Shown: piece by piece, positions 1 to 12,607 of the stretch
How positions within the stretch are numbered: the first letter of the stretch is position 1
Layout: every line of letters starts with the position of its first letter
Source of the DNA: Sparassis latifolia
Taxonomy: Eukaryota > Basidiomycota > Agaricomycetes > Polyporales > Sparassidaceae
DNA length: 64,000 bases
NCBI GenBank assembly: GCA_018466975.1
Contig: CM031561.1
Location: 2,914,001 to 2,978,000, forward strand
Direction of reading: 5' to 3'
Notes under the pieces: generated by a model
Database searches by the model: none
The model's input: only the letters and a program-made list of their open reading frames with translations
What the model was told of the DNA's origin: nothing
Program-made: the position numbers and the translations under genes

Positions 1-917
1 ATGTCTCTGACGTGCAATCCCAGGGCTCGCGACAACGTAAAGATCGAAGTAACATATTTCATTTATATTGTAAGGACGGGAGCATTTATCGATATTCGAC
101 TCCAACAGCCCGCTCAACTCCAAAGGCTTGACCCCAAGCCTGAAGCCATTGTGGCATCCGGCGCCTTCGAGTTGACGACACGACTATCTGGTGCTCAGGT
201 TGGAGGCTCACACCCCGCCTATACAAAATTCACCAGACGGTCTGACGACCCTCCACACTCAATTCCAAAAAAGGGTGGAAACTCGGACTGGCTGGTTACG
301 AGAGTAACCAGTCCTCGAAACGAATGTACACTTTGTGATTCACGGAAAGATACCCAAATGAGGTAAACCACCGAAGCCTGCGAACAAAACCTTGGGATAT
401 GCGAAGGCGCAATTTCATGATGATGGAATTCTTGGAACACGAAGTGACAGATGTAATCTCCCAAATAGCTTGTTCCAAAAGACTCATGAGAACATCTTGC
501 CAGTGGTGTGTTCAACACGCTCGCAAATACACATTGGGCAAGCGAGTTTTCTACCAATGCTGGAGGGTCTTTCGCTGAATGTGCAGTGTTCCTTGCCGAT
601 TACTCTGGACAGCAATAAATAATCTTGTCATGCTGCACTGTGCCGCCCTCGCCAGCGTCAGATGATTCGTCGGTCCACTGTCCACGTAACTAACTACATT
701 TAAAATGTCCTCCGTATGTGATTACAATTCCCACTCTTTAACCCCGACGCTCCATCTGTTCGATACTTGTACCTATCGGAACCATCATTTTGCACGACGT
801 GGCAGAACTATCCATTACATCGGCAAATCCAACGAGATAATTATAAACTGATCGCACGTGAACATTCAGGCGGCTACCGGGCGGCGGGATACACCAGCGA
901 TCCCTGACAGGACGCGA
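1..917. other. No supported gene
   Basis: Short overlapping open frames occur on both strands, but none shows a recognisable motif or a plausible exon structure. I see no repeat or RNA gene. The left edge may cut a gene that lies outside the window. Confidence 0.4.
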
Positions 918-3842
918 TCAGGATGTGTGAACTCTATCAGCGAGAGAGGCGGGCTGGACTAGAGGTATAGTAGGAAGCCTTCCAAATTGATCATGGTAGG
1001 TGATGGTGTAAAACTCGAAGACTTGCTCCTCGAATCTCATATACGCATCGCGTTCCGTATTATAGAGCTCGTCCCACGCCAAAGTCTCTCCATTTGGCCA
1101 CGCACTCATTGCAGCTGCCATCGCCTGTAGTGCAGGTCGTCGCGCCTCCCAATTGTCGCAACACAAGGGGTCGCAATTGAGGTCCTGCTGCCACATAGGC
1201 AGAATTCCTTCGCTGTTCCAGATGCGACAAACAGTCGCCTCCCGCTGCATGATGACAACGTGATCTCCCCATCTATAAACTGGTTGCATCACCATCCGGT
1301 CCAACTCCAACACTTGGAGCCGGAAGTTCAGCACAGACAGCTCCCATACCAACTCCGCCCATAGATTGGTGTCATAGTCTGCGACTTCACGGGTTATCGG
1401 AGTGTTTCCCCAATCGACAATTGTAACGTCTGGATCGTATGGGGGAAATTTTGCATACACTCCAAAACGAACATTGACGTCTATTCGTTCAGCGAGTCAC
1501 TTATCTGCACCGGTCCTGCGTGCAGTAGACGTCGAAGAAGGCGTATCCTTTACATCCGACTCTACGCGTGGTTTCTTGCTCCTCGGGGGCGCCAACGGCA
1601 AGCGGGATATGTCCTCTGGGAGTGACTTTGGTGTGACATGAGAGTGTTGGTAATTTACCGCATAGTAGTTGCCTTCCAAAGCAACACGCCATTCAGTAGT
1701 TGTCATCAGGACCATACCATGGGCCGGAGGGTTAAACACCTGCTGCAGACACCATGTGCGAATGCGGAGCCAATTATGCACTTTGTGGCCCATAAGCCCT
1801 GTGCCCTCCCTGAAAAAGAGATGTATCGGAGGCAGATGATACCCAAACCGTAAGTTCTGGTCGTCATCCAGATCTGCAACTCCTTCCAGAACCTTCAACC
1901 AACCGGGACCACGCACAGGTACCCAAGAAGGGTGCACCACCCTCGCATGTATGGGCATACGCGGCTTCCCCCGCTGCTGCTTCGTGCGAGAAGTACGAGA
2001 TGACGACAAAGGCCCGCGACTCGCAGCGCTCCCTGCCGCGCGAGAGCGAGAGGATGATACAGGCGTGGTGTTGACCAAGGCTCCATCAGACATGCCAGAC
2101 GGCGTGAAACCTTCCCCGATTCACTGATCAGCCTAATGAATGATTTATCTCGGGAAATAATCTGACCTTGCATTGTTTGCACGGATCTGGCAACTAGAGC
2201 GGCACCAGAATCACGGTCATCTGTGGAAACAACGAAAGTGGCCGACGACACCGACCGTGAAGTTATTTCGGCCATACTAGCTGAAATACAGGCGAGGGAA
2301 TGAGGGCCATGTCAACGCAACTCGATGTAATACTCACAGGACAACGGCGTTTCGGTGGAACTTTCGGCAAGGAGAGGATCGACAGCATCAATCGATTCAG
2401 CAGCAGCAGCAGCGGCGGAAGTCAGCATTAGTATCTCCCCTGGTGCAGTGGCTAATAAGATCCACAATGGACATCAGGATTTCGTTCCGATCCTCACGGG
2501 CATCACACGTACCATACAGCTCTTGAGCATGCGATATAATAAGTTCTTCCTGGGCTTCGTCCCTGACGGCGATGCTGTCCGAGGATATTTGCTCAACGTC
2601 ATCTTGCCGTCCTGCCTGAGCATGACCTTCGCCAGCTCCGACATCTTGACGTTCAAATTTACCGACTGCCTCAGGAGAATACGACTGTAGAGGACGAAGC
2701 ATGGGTCGACTGCTCAATGAGAACCTCCTAAGTCTGTCCTGTAGGGTCCCCGCCTTCACACCCTCGGTATGAAAAACGTCTACGAATAAGGGTGCATCCG
2801 CGAAATGCTTGCCGTGAACCATGTTTCTACTTCGGGAGAAGTAGGTGTTTGCAGGCCAAATGGGTTTCACACGAATAATGAGGGTATGAGTGGTCAAGGT
2901 ATAACGCTTCCTGATAAACCACACAGGGACACCTACGCGGAACATGTCCTCGACCAACGCAAGGTCCGAAGAGATTACGCCTCTGAGGGGGAGCACGGGA
3001 TAAGGTTCACCGTTTAAGAGAGGAATGTCGCCCCTGGGTTTCACAACCGCCATATAGATTATCCAAGCACGCAAATCCAGCAGGACACGTTGAAATTCGC
3101 GATACCACATGACGATGTCGAACGTAGGAAGGGGTAACTGGGTAAGGCACGTGTACGTCCGTCGCAAACGTAGAGACCTGTCCTTTTGATACAGGTAATT
3201 TGCCAATCTAGTACGCTGCGCGCGGTCCGAAAGACCTGAACCTGCCTGGACATACTTAACGCCAATTTCTTCCGCCATATCGTGTGCCTCGGCCATTGCT
3301 GCGCGCAGGCGAGCTAACCAAGCTGGAGCCAAAGTTCCTATCTTCTCCTCGGGTAGTCGCTCATGAACTACGACGTCTTCACTACCGAATGACAACCAGG
3401 GTATGTCCGGATCTGCGAAAACCGGAAGAGCGCCAGCATCATCTCCTAAAGGAAAGGCCTTCCCGAGACATGTCGGTGATTCATCTCCAGTCTGCAACGA
3501 CATCAAATAAGGATTCCCGGGGGCAGCGATGCTGTGAGGCTCCTGGTCATAGTACGCTTGGGGCCACTTAAAATGTTCGAACGCCCCGAGCATACCGTCC
3601 ACATAGTAAGAGAAGGGTTCGTCTTCCAAATGCATGGGTACCTCTGGAATAAAGTCCATATTTGGCGACGAAATCCACAGGGTCTGTTTGGTTCCTGGAA
3701 ACGCAGCGAGACATAAACAATCCGTTGCTGCTATTTTCTCCCCGTTCCGTTTGGGGCGGCAAGCATTCATGATTTCGTCGGTCGAAAGAAGAGGACGGAA
3801 TTCAGGAATGTCATTTCCGTCAGCCGAAGATGGCAGCGTCAT
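918..3842 (-). pseudogene. Basidiomycete RVGVPVW-family protein, in-frame stop
   Basis: This is a large protein of unknown function from a family that is multi-copy in Agaricomycetes; I recognise the pattern and did not search. The N-terminal exon runs down from an ATG at 3842 and contains the hallmark FRVGVPVWFI after a long alpha-helical stretch with DLRAWI. The following exon (about 2275-1500) carries the family's middle block, GPGWLKVLEGVADL and LPPIHLF. The C-terminal block continues in the same frame to 918 (LQVLELDRM, YTITYHDQFGRLP). The two last blocks are separated only by a TGA at 1497-1499, where the context suggests an original Trp. Splice sites between about 2670 and 2275 were not fixed. 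Function is unknown. The copy is either a recent pseudogene or ends about 180 residues early. Confidence 0.6.
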
Positions 3843-3857
3843 GCCTTCGTCTGTCAC

Positions 3858-4346
3858 GCAGGCTCAGCCGTAGTCATATGCAACATAGGTCAAGACCACT
3901 TACCAACGAATCTCAATGCACTTTCGGTAATCTCGGGGTACTCGTGTAATTAGAAAAAACCGCAGCGCACGAACCTGCAAAGTTCGAACAACAAATCACT
4001 ATCGCTCTTTAGGAAGCAAATTTGCAACCAAAACTCACCCTAGGGACAAGGCAATGCAATTTCTAGGCAACAAACGTCTCCGTGGCGGTGCTGTGCTGGG
4101 CACACGATGGATACTAACTTGGATTCGAAGTTGGAAGCCACGCAGAGAACCGTGCAGTAAACAAGGCTCTCAGCGATGGCACGGGCTGCGAGTAGTAAAC
4201 CAGTAGCCCAGTGAACACAAGACTGAGACCACCGAATCGAGCTTGAAGCGCTGGCAGAAACACAAAACAGTAGGGGAGCTCAAAGTTGGCGCAGCTCCGT
4301 CCCACAGCCCCGGTGGCCACCGGCCGGTGACCTCACGTGAAATTGT
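3858..4346. other. Intergenic, no supported gene
   Basis: A 68-residue minus-strand frame (4320-4114) with a hydrophobic stretch is the only open frame of note, and I cannot tie it to any family. No regulatory element is evident. Confidence 0.3.
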
Positions 4347-4664
4347 CCGAATCGCATTGTAATGTCACGCTTTTTTCTTAAGTCACGTTAAATTAGCATT
4401 GCGATGCCTTACAAGGAAACTTTAGTCTGAATTCCGGTCGGAAAAGCGCTACGATGGGAAAAAATGAGTTAAAATGCCTCAATGCATTTGTGACATTTGG
4501 TGACAGTCACATTTTTATCACAAATGCATTGAGGCATTTTAACTCATTTTTTCCCATCGTAGCGCTTTTCCGACCGGAATTCAGACTAAAGTTTCCTTGT
4601 AAGGCATCGCAATGCTAATTTAACGTGACTTAAGAAAAAAGCGTGACATTACAATGCGATTCGG
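4347..4664. repeat. Perfect 2x147-bp palindrome (foldback/MITE-like)
   Basis: The left arm (4347-4493) and right arm (4518-4664) are exact reverse complements over all 147 bases by direct reading. They are separated by a 24-nt spacer (4494-4517) that itself contains TGTGAC/GTCACA-type inverted motifs. The outer ends read CCGAATCGCATTG. No convincing target-site duplication is seen outside the arms. The element abuts the broken end of the gag remnant at about 4690, so it may have inserted there or may mark a rearrangement. Perfect identity implies recent formation, gene-conversion maintenance, or an assembly fold-back artefact. Confidence 0.9.
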
Positions 4665-4689
4665 AAAGTTCCGACATTTAATGTCTGCA

Positions 4690-6428
4690 AAAGTGTAGTC
4701 ATCAGGTGATTGCGGCATGCGGCATGCGTACTTGACGAGATTGTCCCAAACACTATTGATGCCGCCGTCCTTGGAGTAAGTGACAGCGTAAAATTTATCA
4801 GCTGCATTCCCAACCATTGCGTGCTGCAAGAACCGCTAGAAAAGACTGCACATGGCATCCTCAAAAGTCCAAGCCACGTTATTATTATTTCGTTGAGCTT
4901 GGGGTGTGTTGATGGTGTCGTTGGCAGCCTTCCCTTTGAGGAAATGGTCCATTAATTGGAGCCGTTCTTTATCTAAGTCGGGCCCACCCATGCGATAGAG
5001 GCATAGCCATCGCAGGAGGGACTTCAGCCACGACTCAAAAACCTAGGTCATCCTCGCCAGTGTAATGTTCTGGCAGAGGAATGTTTTTCATATTCTTCAA
5101 CGCACTATTGTCAGGCAGTGTTTTACCGAGATTTTGTGTTATCATGGCTCGGATCATACACACTCCATCCTGCATGAGAGTCATCTATAGCCGGGGATTT
5201 ATATGCCGGCTGAGACAGAGGTACATTACGAGGAGGCGCACTCTTTCTATCGCGAAGCTACGTAGGACTACGCACTGATGAGTCCACGGACTTGTTGTCA
5301 TCGCCGTCATCTCCACCCGAGCCGTCATCACTCCGACTCGAATCTCCGTCCCCGTCCGGATGTCTTCCGCTGCCGACCCCGCCCGAGAACCTGCCGTTGG
5401 GCGGTCCTCGACCGGAGGTATGCCAATGCGGGGTGCGACCCCAAGCGGGAAGACTTCCACGGTGATGCGGACCATCACCGCTTCCATCACCGTCAGGCGC
5501 GCCCGAAGGCGGGGCGCCGCTCCGAACAGTGCGCGGAATGGCAGAGAACGCAGGTGCGCTCTTCTGTTCGCGTGCGTCGGCACGATTTTCCGCCTCGCGC
5601 TAGGTCTCGTTGATGCAAGCCTCGCGCTCACGGCGTCGTTGCTCGGCTCCTTGAGAGTCAAGGAAACGCTTTTGAGCGTTTACCCGAGCGTCGTACTCCG
5701 CGTCGGTTTCCGTCCAGCCGCGTGGCCAGAAGAGATGGTCGAGGGATTTCTCGACGGAGTCGTCGGAGTTGATCGGCGGCGACTGCGGCCGGTCGTGTTG
5801 AGCACCAGCCCGCATCCTCAATTGAGGACCAGGGCTATCTGCTGCTTGAGCAGCAGACTCGCGCGGCAGGGACTCCAAGTCGTCAACATCGGGGTTCTCA
5901 CGTTCAATGAGACGAACGATTTGAGAGCGAATAGTTTCGATCGCACTTCAAACTCGGTTCACGTACCTGCCATGTGACGTTGGGCTTCAAGGAGAGCCTT
6001 GTTGCTGTAGCGGATAGCGTCGTGGAGCGTTGCCTCAGACTCATTGAGGCGCGCTGTCATGGCAGACAGCAGGTCCTTGGTCTGGTTCCACAGCCGATTC
6101 AACCGTGGCTCCTCCGTGTTGAGCTCCGGCACACAGTCCTGGTCAGGAATCGCGTTGTTAGTACCTCGCGCGGACGCATTGGCGTTAGCCGCAGCATCGC
6201 CCGCCGGGTTGTCTGATGGGTTCCCAGCCCTATCCTGCACCGATTTTTCCGATCCCAACGGATCGGACTCGTTGAGGATCTCCTCAACTGGTCGGTAGAT
6301 CCCACACGATCGCCGTTGCCGTTGTTTCCCTCGCCGTCATCGTCGGGCGGGTCTACAGTGACGGTGCGCTGCCTCGTGTTCTTTGTAGTGGTTGTGGTGG
6401 TATTTGGGATGTTCTTCTTGGGACCCAT
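4690..6428 (-). pseudogene. gag: Ty3/gypsy-type gag remnant
   Basis: Reading down the minus strand, an ATG at 6428 starts a charged, low-complexity N-terminus (MGPKKN, Thr-rich, then acidic). Next come a helical segment (LNRLWNQTKDLLSAMTARL), a Gly/Asp/Ser-rich linker, and a capsid-like core. The core is scattered over frames: LPEHYTGEDDLGFFESWLK, KDGGINSVWDNLVKYACRM, PDDYTF. This order matches gag polyproteins of basidiomycete Ty3/gypsy elements. Several frameshifts and stops break it, and homology ends near 4690 beside the palindrome. Protease and polymerase are absent. Upstream on the minus strand at 6518-6503 lies TGGTAACAGCGAAGTC, which could be a primer-binding site, but no LTR boundary could be fixed. 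Confidence 0.6.
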
Positions 6429-6429
6429 G

Positions 6430-7100
6430 TTGCCAGAGACGCAAGAAAACGTAAGTTTTTTCGAGAGAGTAGATAGTAGAGGGTTTGTTGCCTAACTGAA
6501 GTAGACTTCGCTGTTACCAAGGGGGCAACAGCTGGATGTGCAAAAATGTATAAGGCTCTTGGAGCCTCGGGTGGATCTTAGAGTCGCCGAAGAAAAAAAA
6601 ATCCACAGATCCGTTGTGTAATTCTGCTAGGCAAGATATCAACGATAGTAAAAGACAAGAAGACTCGTGTGCGGTTGAGTGCGCAGAACACCTTCCCTCG
6701 GCAACCTCTAGGTGCCCACCCGCACATCCACCTCACAGCCGGGGAGACCACGAACATGTGGGCGAGTCATATCTTTCATAGCCACGACGAGTGCAAACAT
6801 AGACCACATTTGTCAGCGCGTATGGCGAGGTGGCAAAACACTGACTCACTTCGGCAAGCATTATGACTCCATCGTGTCGGATATAGAGCGTGCAAGGAGT
6901 CCACTCCGAACCCAGTCCCATACACTTCGACGATGTCTGTTCCAACGTGCCATCGACTTTATCTTTCCCAGATACGCACTTCGTCGAATGTCGTCCTACA
7001 GTATGACTACCGGACGAATGCCCTTGATGTGTGGAAATGGTGCGTAGCTTTCCTCATATTCGTGAAACACTTACATATATAGCCTGTCCGTTACAGGCCC
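6430..7100. other. Possible 5' LTR/leader of the gag remnant; otherwise empty
   Basis: This stretch lies upstream of the gag start on the minus strand and should hold its leader and LTR. Only the candidate primer-binding site is recognisable; no second LTR copy is present for comparison. Plus-strand open frames from 6669 to 7047 show no motif I can name. Confidence 0.25.
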
Positions 7101-7878
7101 GTGAATGCGATTGGTGAAAGGGTTACCCCGTCAGATCTTGGAGGCCATCGTCAATCACATTGCTTTCACGGACCGTGCTGCTTATGCCCGCTGATAACTG
7201 GCGGTCCCCCAGTCTTTACCGAGTCGGCCATATTTATGGCCATGTCCGGACGACATAGAGGTCAGTATGTGGCGGCGTGTGCGCGAAAAGAATGCGGATA
7301 CCTCGGTGAGCATCGCTATGGCTTGAACACGATGCTCACACTGATTGAATCACCCAGCACCCCTAGAGTGCTTGTATGACAAGATTGGCCTGCCAATAGG
7401 AGTGTATGCAGTCCGGGGTACGTGATGACATGACTCCCTTCTCGCCAAGACGCGTAACAACTACACACCACAGGGCACGGAGAGCCACCTCCTCCATTGG
7501 TTAACAATAATGCCGAGGATGTGCGGCGCCAGCAAGGTACGTCACTCACATGTGACATGACTCTGCAAATAGAAGCTGAAAAATATTACAGGCGCAAGCA
7601 TTGCCAGAAGACCTTTGAAAAGAACGTACGCAATGCGAGACGTACTGATTGATATCACCGTTCCGAGGCCCAGAGCTCGAAAGGCTGTGCATCTTGACCT
7701 CTTCATGCGACTTAACACTTCAGTCCCACCCGGAGTGACGGCAGTGGGCTTCCAGACGCCCTTCGTACGGTGCGATGACTGTCACCTCGTAACCACACGC
7801 AGAGCCTTCGAGAAACACTGCTGTCAGAGCGAGACGGGAGATGAGCGCTCTGACGCCGAAACAGAATACCTTACCTGA
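7101..7878 (+). pseudogene. Fragment of a small multi-copy basidiomycete protein
   Basis: An open stretch at 7101-7379 contains MSGRHRGQYVAACARKECGY. This resembles short Cys/His-containing proteins that recur in agaricomycete genomes near transposons; I base this on memory, with no search. Further downstream HCQKTFEKN occurs at about 7595-7625, and another open frame (7615-7878) has a CDDC motif and a possible zinc-binding HCC. Splicing could not be reconstructed, so these may be exons of one gene or separate relics. Function unknown. Confidence 0.3.
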
Positions 7879-8904
7879 GACGATTAGACTTCTTCACGTG
7901 TAGCAGTAACTGCACGAAAGTACTACTGAGATTATGCTGCGGCAAATTCTGAGGGCATCAGAAACCATCCGCAGATTTTTTGGGACTCCTCAAAACATTG
8001 TTACAGCTGAATGCACGGGTTAAGGCGAGATAAAATAGATACTGAATGGGGTGGAAAAAGCAGACGAGCAGATTGGCGTCACGCGTCACAAAATAAATAC
8101 CCTCGCAAGCAAACTAAGCAGCGCGTCTAAACGCTGTAGTCACTTCGCGAGCGGACAGCGAACGCCAAAGGTCAGACAACGAACCACGCGCATCGTTGGA
8201 TTATAAATACGAACGAGACCAGCACAGCTCGACACTCTCCAAGTCCCACCCCAGTCGTGACAGATGGGGGGTGCCTTGAGCTTCACTTCTCGCAGAGGTG
8301 TTAGTTTTACGATGGCCCGGGATACATACAGCAAAAGTAAGCCACTGGGGACAAGAGACTCAGACAATAGTCGGGGTACCGCTGAGATCTAAACGCAGAT
8401 GACCTTTGAGCATGCTATCGGACTGGGAGCGGTAGTCAACATGCCACTCACATGTCCCCAAGAAAGGCTGTTGCGAAGTGAGAGGCTTCCGTGAAACCGA
8501 GACAGCAGCTTGATTTTTCACGACCTCACCAGTAAGGACATGATGAGATGCGACGGTACAAGACACGCTGCACAGTTGTGCATGATTTTCACTGTCCGGC
8601 TACTATTCAGAGCCTTGAATCACCTTGGTTTCGGTGCGGGACCAGGACCTGCATTCGAGCAGCATGGTTGTAGAGGAACTGACATCTTCGCGACCCCGCC
8701 AAGCTCAGGCGACTTCCGGTTTGAAGATTCTGAGACCACTGTATTCAACCCGCCAAACTCAGGACATGCAGACAATGATGTCATTCCCGGGCGCGCGTGC
8801 TTCTTCAACTACGATTGGGTAGCATCGGGTCGATTGGACGTGTTGTCTCTGTACACGACGCGATGAACAAGCGACACTTCCTGGTTCAATCTGGTGGGCT
8901 GTTG
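7879..8904. other. No supported gene
   Basis: Only short frames are present and none carries a recognisable motif. The segment leads into the dispersed repeat beginning near 8905. Confidence 0.35.
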
Positions 8905-9621
8905 AATTGGTATGGCCAGAGCTCCGAGCGGGAATCGATACTTGCGGCGGGCTCTGCTGTACTTTCGTTACGATTTACTATCGAAGACTCGATTTCGATA
9001 CTCACCATGCGCGACCGTCGAATGGTAACTGATATACGTACCCAGAGCGGCCTGAAGCATCCGAACGACACCTTGTTCTCCGTACGACGTCCGTCTTCCC
9101 CCCGACTCGTAGGCATGGTTGGAACACGGTAACCAGCCCATTGAGCTCGGACATGACGGTTTGAGATGCGTATGCGCTCACCAGGACTGGTGTGAAACAC
9201 TTCGCTCGGAAGTCGTGAGTGCGTGCAGAAAGCAAGCACGGACGACGCAGCTTGAAGTGCCCGTAGCGAACGTGCAACTCCGACCACCGCCAGCGAAAAA
9301 AATGATGAGTCGGTGTCAATCGTCGGTGTCGTTGCCAACGGAGCGAGCATAAATATTCCCGCTAGCGCTGCTGGACGAGCTGCGCATGAGTTCATCAGGA
9401 CTGGTGCAAAGAACATCGCTCGCTGACGGGGCGTACCACCATATCAATCATAGCGTCGAGTCAGTGCTGGCGAGCCATTCGTGCGTGCAGTAAGCAAGCG
9501 CAAACGACAAGGTGTCGAGTGCCCGTAGTGAACGTGCAACTCTGAATACTGCGTGGCCAGCGAAGAAGGCGAAGAAGGCGTGGCAGATGAACTATTTGCA
9601 TCTATTTGTTGAGTGTGGCGG
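8905..9621 (+). repeat. Dispersed repeat R, copy 1
   Basis: About 717 bp are nearly identical to 21265-21984, with shared sequence stopping abruptly at GAGTGTGGCGG on the right. The repeat has two degenerate internal sub-repeats: a roughly 80-bp unit with GTGCCCGTAG and ACGTGCAACTC occurs near 9222 and again near 9490. On the minus strand it resembles the 5' exon region of the Ulp1-like gene at 22428 (shared GGATGCTTCAGGCCGC), so it looks like a displaced piece of that gene's upstream region and first exon. Confidence 0.75.
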
Positions 9622-9914
9622 ACACTCTGACACCCCCATTAAGTACAATATTTAGGCCCCGGGCCATTCACTGCGTGCCTCGTCGTTGGTGAAAATCTCG
9701 AAGATAGTAACCATATGAACCAGGAATGTTCGACACTGCAACTCAGGTATTTCATTAGAAAATGAGCGGAGCACTTCTCTGGACCACCTGTTCCGTCGTT
9801 GGCCAAAACCAGTCTCATCGCATGGAGGCACGGTCCCTCACGCATCCCTGACCAAATCCTCCGAGTCAAAAAGCCACAATCATCTCTCGTTCGAGTTCCC
9901 GCCCAGCTCATCAA

Positions 9915-12607
9915 CTACAGGTATTCATCAGCAGAAGGATTCTGGCCGAGGAAGTCTTCATCCATATGGAGCAGTCCAGGATCCGTAGATCTCACGCTAA
10001 GTGCGAGTGAACCTGTTGAGTAACAGCGCTCTCGCTTGATCAGTGGATTAGCAGCGCTGACTATCAATCCGCGTAGTTCCTCGCCAAAATGGTTGACGGC
10101 ACCCTCGATGATGTCCACCGGAAGCCAAGGCGGTAGCGCACAAGAGTAATATCTCCCATGGGATCCAGGTGTGTAGATTGTTCCGTCGTTGTAACCTTTC
10201 CTCGTCAGTTCCCGCAGAACGTACGCGCAAACGGGGCAGCACCGCTTGGATACTCCAAGTAATGATAATGAGGATTTCTAAGGAAAACACATCAGATCCA
10301 TACATCGGGCACTAGGAAAAGAATTTACTGCAATAATAACCTGCTTGATGCTCATATCAACATTGGCTGCACCTGTTACTCCGCCGCAGATGAGGCTAGC
10401 GATACATGCTTCACTATGGAGTGTTCCGCCAAACACATCGCCGTCGAACGTAATACCTAAGTCCTTTGGTAGCTGGTTGACGCTTTTCGGCCACCATTTC
10501 TTAATCTCTGTCTCCCATAGGATCATTTCACGTCCTGGATAAGGAACGCTAATGACATCGATGGATAGCGTGTGTCCTTTAAGCTTAGATAGCGCAGCCC
10601 GGAAACGTTCGCAGGACTGGATAGTGACAACTTGAACTCGAAACCACTTGAGAAGGGCCTCAGAGGAAGTCAGCCGGTGACTTTCCCCATTGGTTACAAC
10701 CCGTGTTGCCTCCTGAATTCCTTCCAGCTCTGTTTCTTCTTCAAAGCATCCCTGTGATGATGACTCCCGCACTCCGTCATCCGCTAGGAGAGAGGACGGC
10801 AATCCTTCAGGTCCCACTGACGATGACGACGACGATTCATAAAGAAATGAGGATAATTCCTGTTGCCGATGAGAAGCCAAGGGCAATGGGGCAATGGGAT
10901 CATTCGGGGTGGGGTTTTCTCGTTTCTCCTCGTCGATGTACTTTGCAATAGTGACTACATGGTGCTGCAGCAAGGAACTGTAGGAAATGATGCGAAGAAA
11001 CACGCTCGAGTTGACGACACGAAGCAAGGGAGGTGAAATTTTGCGGGCGAAGGTGCTTAGAAGGTCATTCGAACGCGATGTCGGCTCCTGGATCAAGATG
11101 CCATGTAAAGTGTCCCTTTTGTCAGTGTCGATCTGTAGCAAGAGCTTGACGACTGCCGCAGAAACCAAGTGATGTTTCTCCAGGAAAATCTCCAGCATCT
11201 TCTCATATGCCTTCTTCAACTGGTGTTTGAGTTGGTATTTAATCGTACTCTTTTCGTTCTTCGGAAGAGAGGATAATGACTTCCACCACTCTTGTGGAAC
11301 TCCGTATACTTCTAAGACCTCGGTAAAGCTGGAGGACTTTCGGGACTTTCCTGGTATAACGTCATTGCGTGGGCCAAAGTTGGCTGACGCGTAGTGAATC
11401 GCTGACTTGAGGCAAGGTAGGATCTTTTCTTGTATTACGGCATCGCTGTACGTCTCGGTGTCAGTTAACATTGATAAAAGGCACACCCACGGATCGCCTT
11501 TCAGTGCTAAAAGCTCCCGCAACGAATCGTGATATTGGGTGAGCACCTTGACCAGGACGGTATGAAGCTCCCTACAAGATCCTCGGGTGTACCAGGAAGA
11601 GGGGGCCGAATCAAGACTGCGCAGAATGGATATGTCTCTGTCCCTGATGTCGAAGTACGTGAAAAGGCTGCCGGATCGAATGTAATGGCGAAGCTTCTGA
11701 TCGGTCTCGCCAACGTACGAGCTGAATTTGATATCCTGCTTGGGTTCAACAAACTTTGTTACGAGTTTATCAATATCGATGCCAACGATGGCCATGTAAT
11801 GAGGGAGGGAAAGGTCCTTCTGGGTGAGCCGGTGGTGCATCTTGGCAGAGGATCCGCCAATGATACAATTTAAAAAGGGGAGCCACTTTCCGTCCTGCGC
11901 GACGATTAAGTCGTTGATTAAATAAACTACAAAGGCGGCATGGTCTTCGAATGGAGGTTCAATCGCCCTATTCCGAAGCGTGAATAGCATGCTAATAATG
12001 CTGATTGATATAGGACTCACCATGTTCGGGCTAGATAGACTTTAGGACTTAACGGCTTCCCATCAGCACCCTTCCACGAACGGCGCCGTAAATCAGCGTC
12101 TGTTTGAACCACGAGGGACGCATCATTGTGTGTGTTCTTCTTGCCAAACTCCTGACGCTTGCCAGAGCCCGGTATTCTGGGGTTTGTGACACAGACAAAG
12201 GGGAGTTCGCGAGACCGAGAGGATGTCCGCGGGTCATGATATAATGCAAGCAAAGCTGTGCCTTGACTGGCAACCGACACCACCTCATGCTCTCGGACGA
12301 ATATGTTCGCGAGGGACGTTGTGAGTCGAAGGCACCACTTCGCAGATTCGGTTATTGGCGATTCCTTAATATAGATAGCACCATCCGGGCAGCTGAGCTG
12401 AAGCTTTTGAAGCACAACAGCAATCGCCCTGAATCGGCGAAGTAGTTCATCTTTATGCGTAGCGTCAGTGTCTGCCGCCGCAGACGAGTCATCTCCCGGG
12501 CTGGAGTCGCGCAAGGCTAAAGGCGAGCCGGACTTGAACGATCCACCCCCAACGATGTTGCTTAAGGAGAATCTGCCCTTCGCTGATTTGCCACTCCGAT
12601 TCAGCAT
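9915..12607 (-). CDS. OTT_1508-like deaminase-fold protein
   Basis: This is a large protein with a C-terminal zinc-dependent deaminase domain of the type expanded in basidiomycetes (OTT_1508-like, related to nucleic-acid/nucleotide deaminases). Exon 1 starts at an ATG (12607) and ends near 12018. After a short intron a long exon runs down to about 10340 with a mainly helical N-terminal region. The zinc/catalytic motif HSEA (His codon at 10416-10418) precedes an intron. The second zinc motif CCPVC follows at about 10226-10243 in LGVSKRCCPVCAYVLREL, then SHGRYYSCALPPWLP, and the frame closes at a TAG at 9915. All expected metal ligands (H, C, C) and the catalytic Glu are present, so it could be active. 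The substrate is unknown; roles in RNA/DNA editing or conflict have been proposed for the family. Confidence 0.7.

Noticed and set aside
5185..5661. 158-residue Arg/Ala-rich minus-strand protein
   Set aside because: A shadow frame over the Gly/Asp/Ser-rich linker of the gag remnant.
8886..9416. 176-residue minus-strand protein (and its twin at 21225-21785)
   Set aside because: Open because the repeat is GC-rich; the frame does not match the frame that aligns with the Ulp1 exon.
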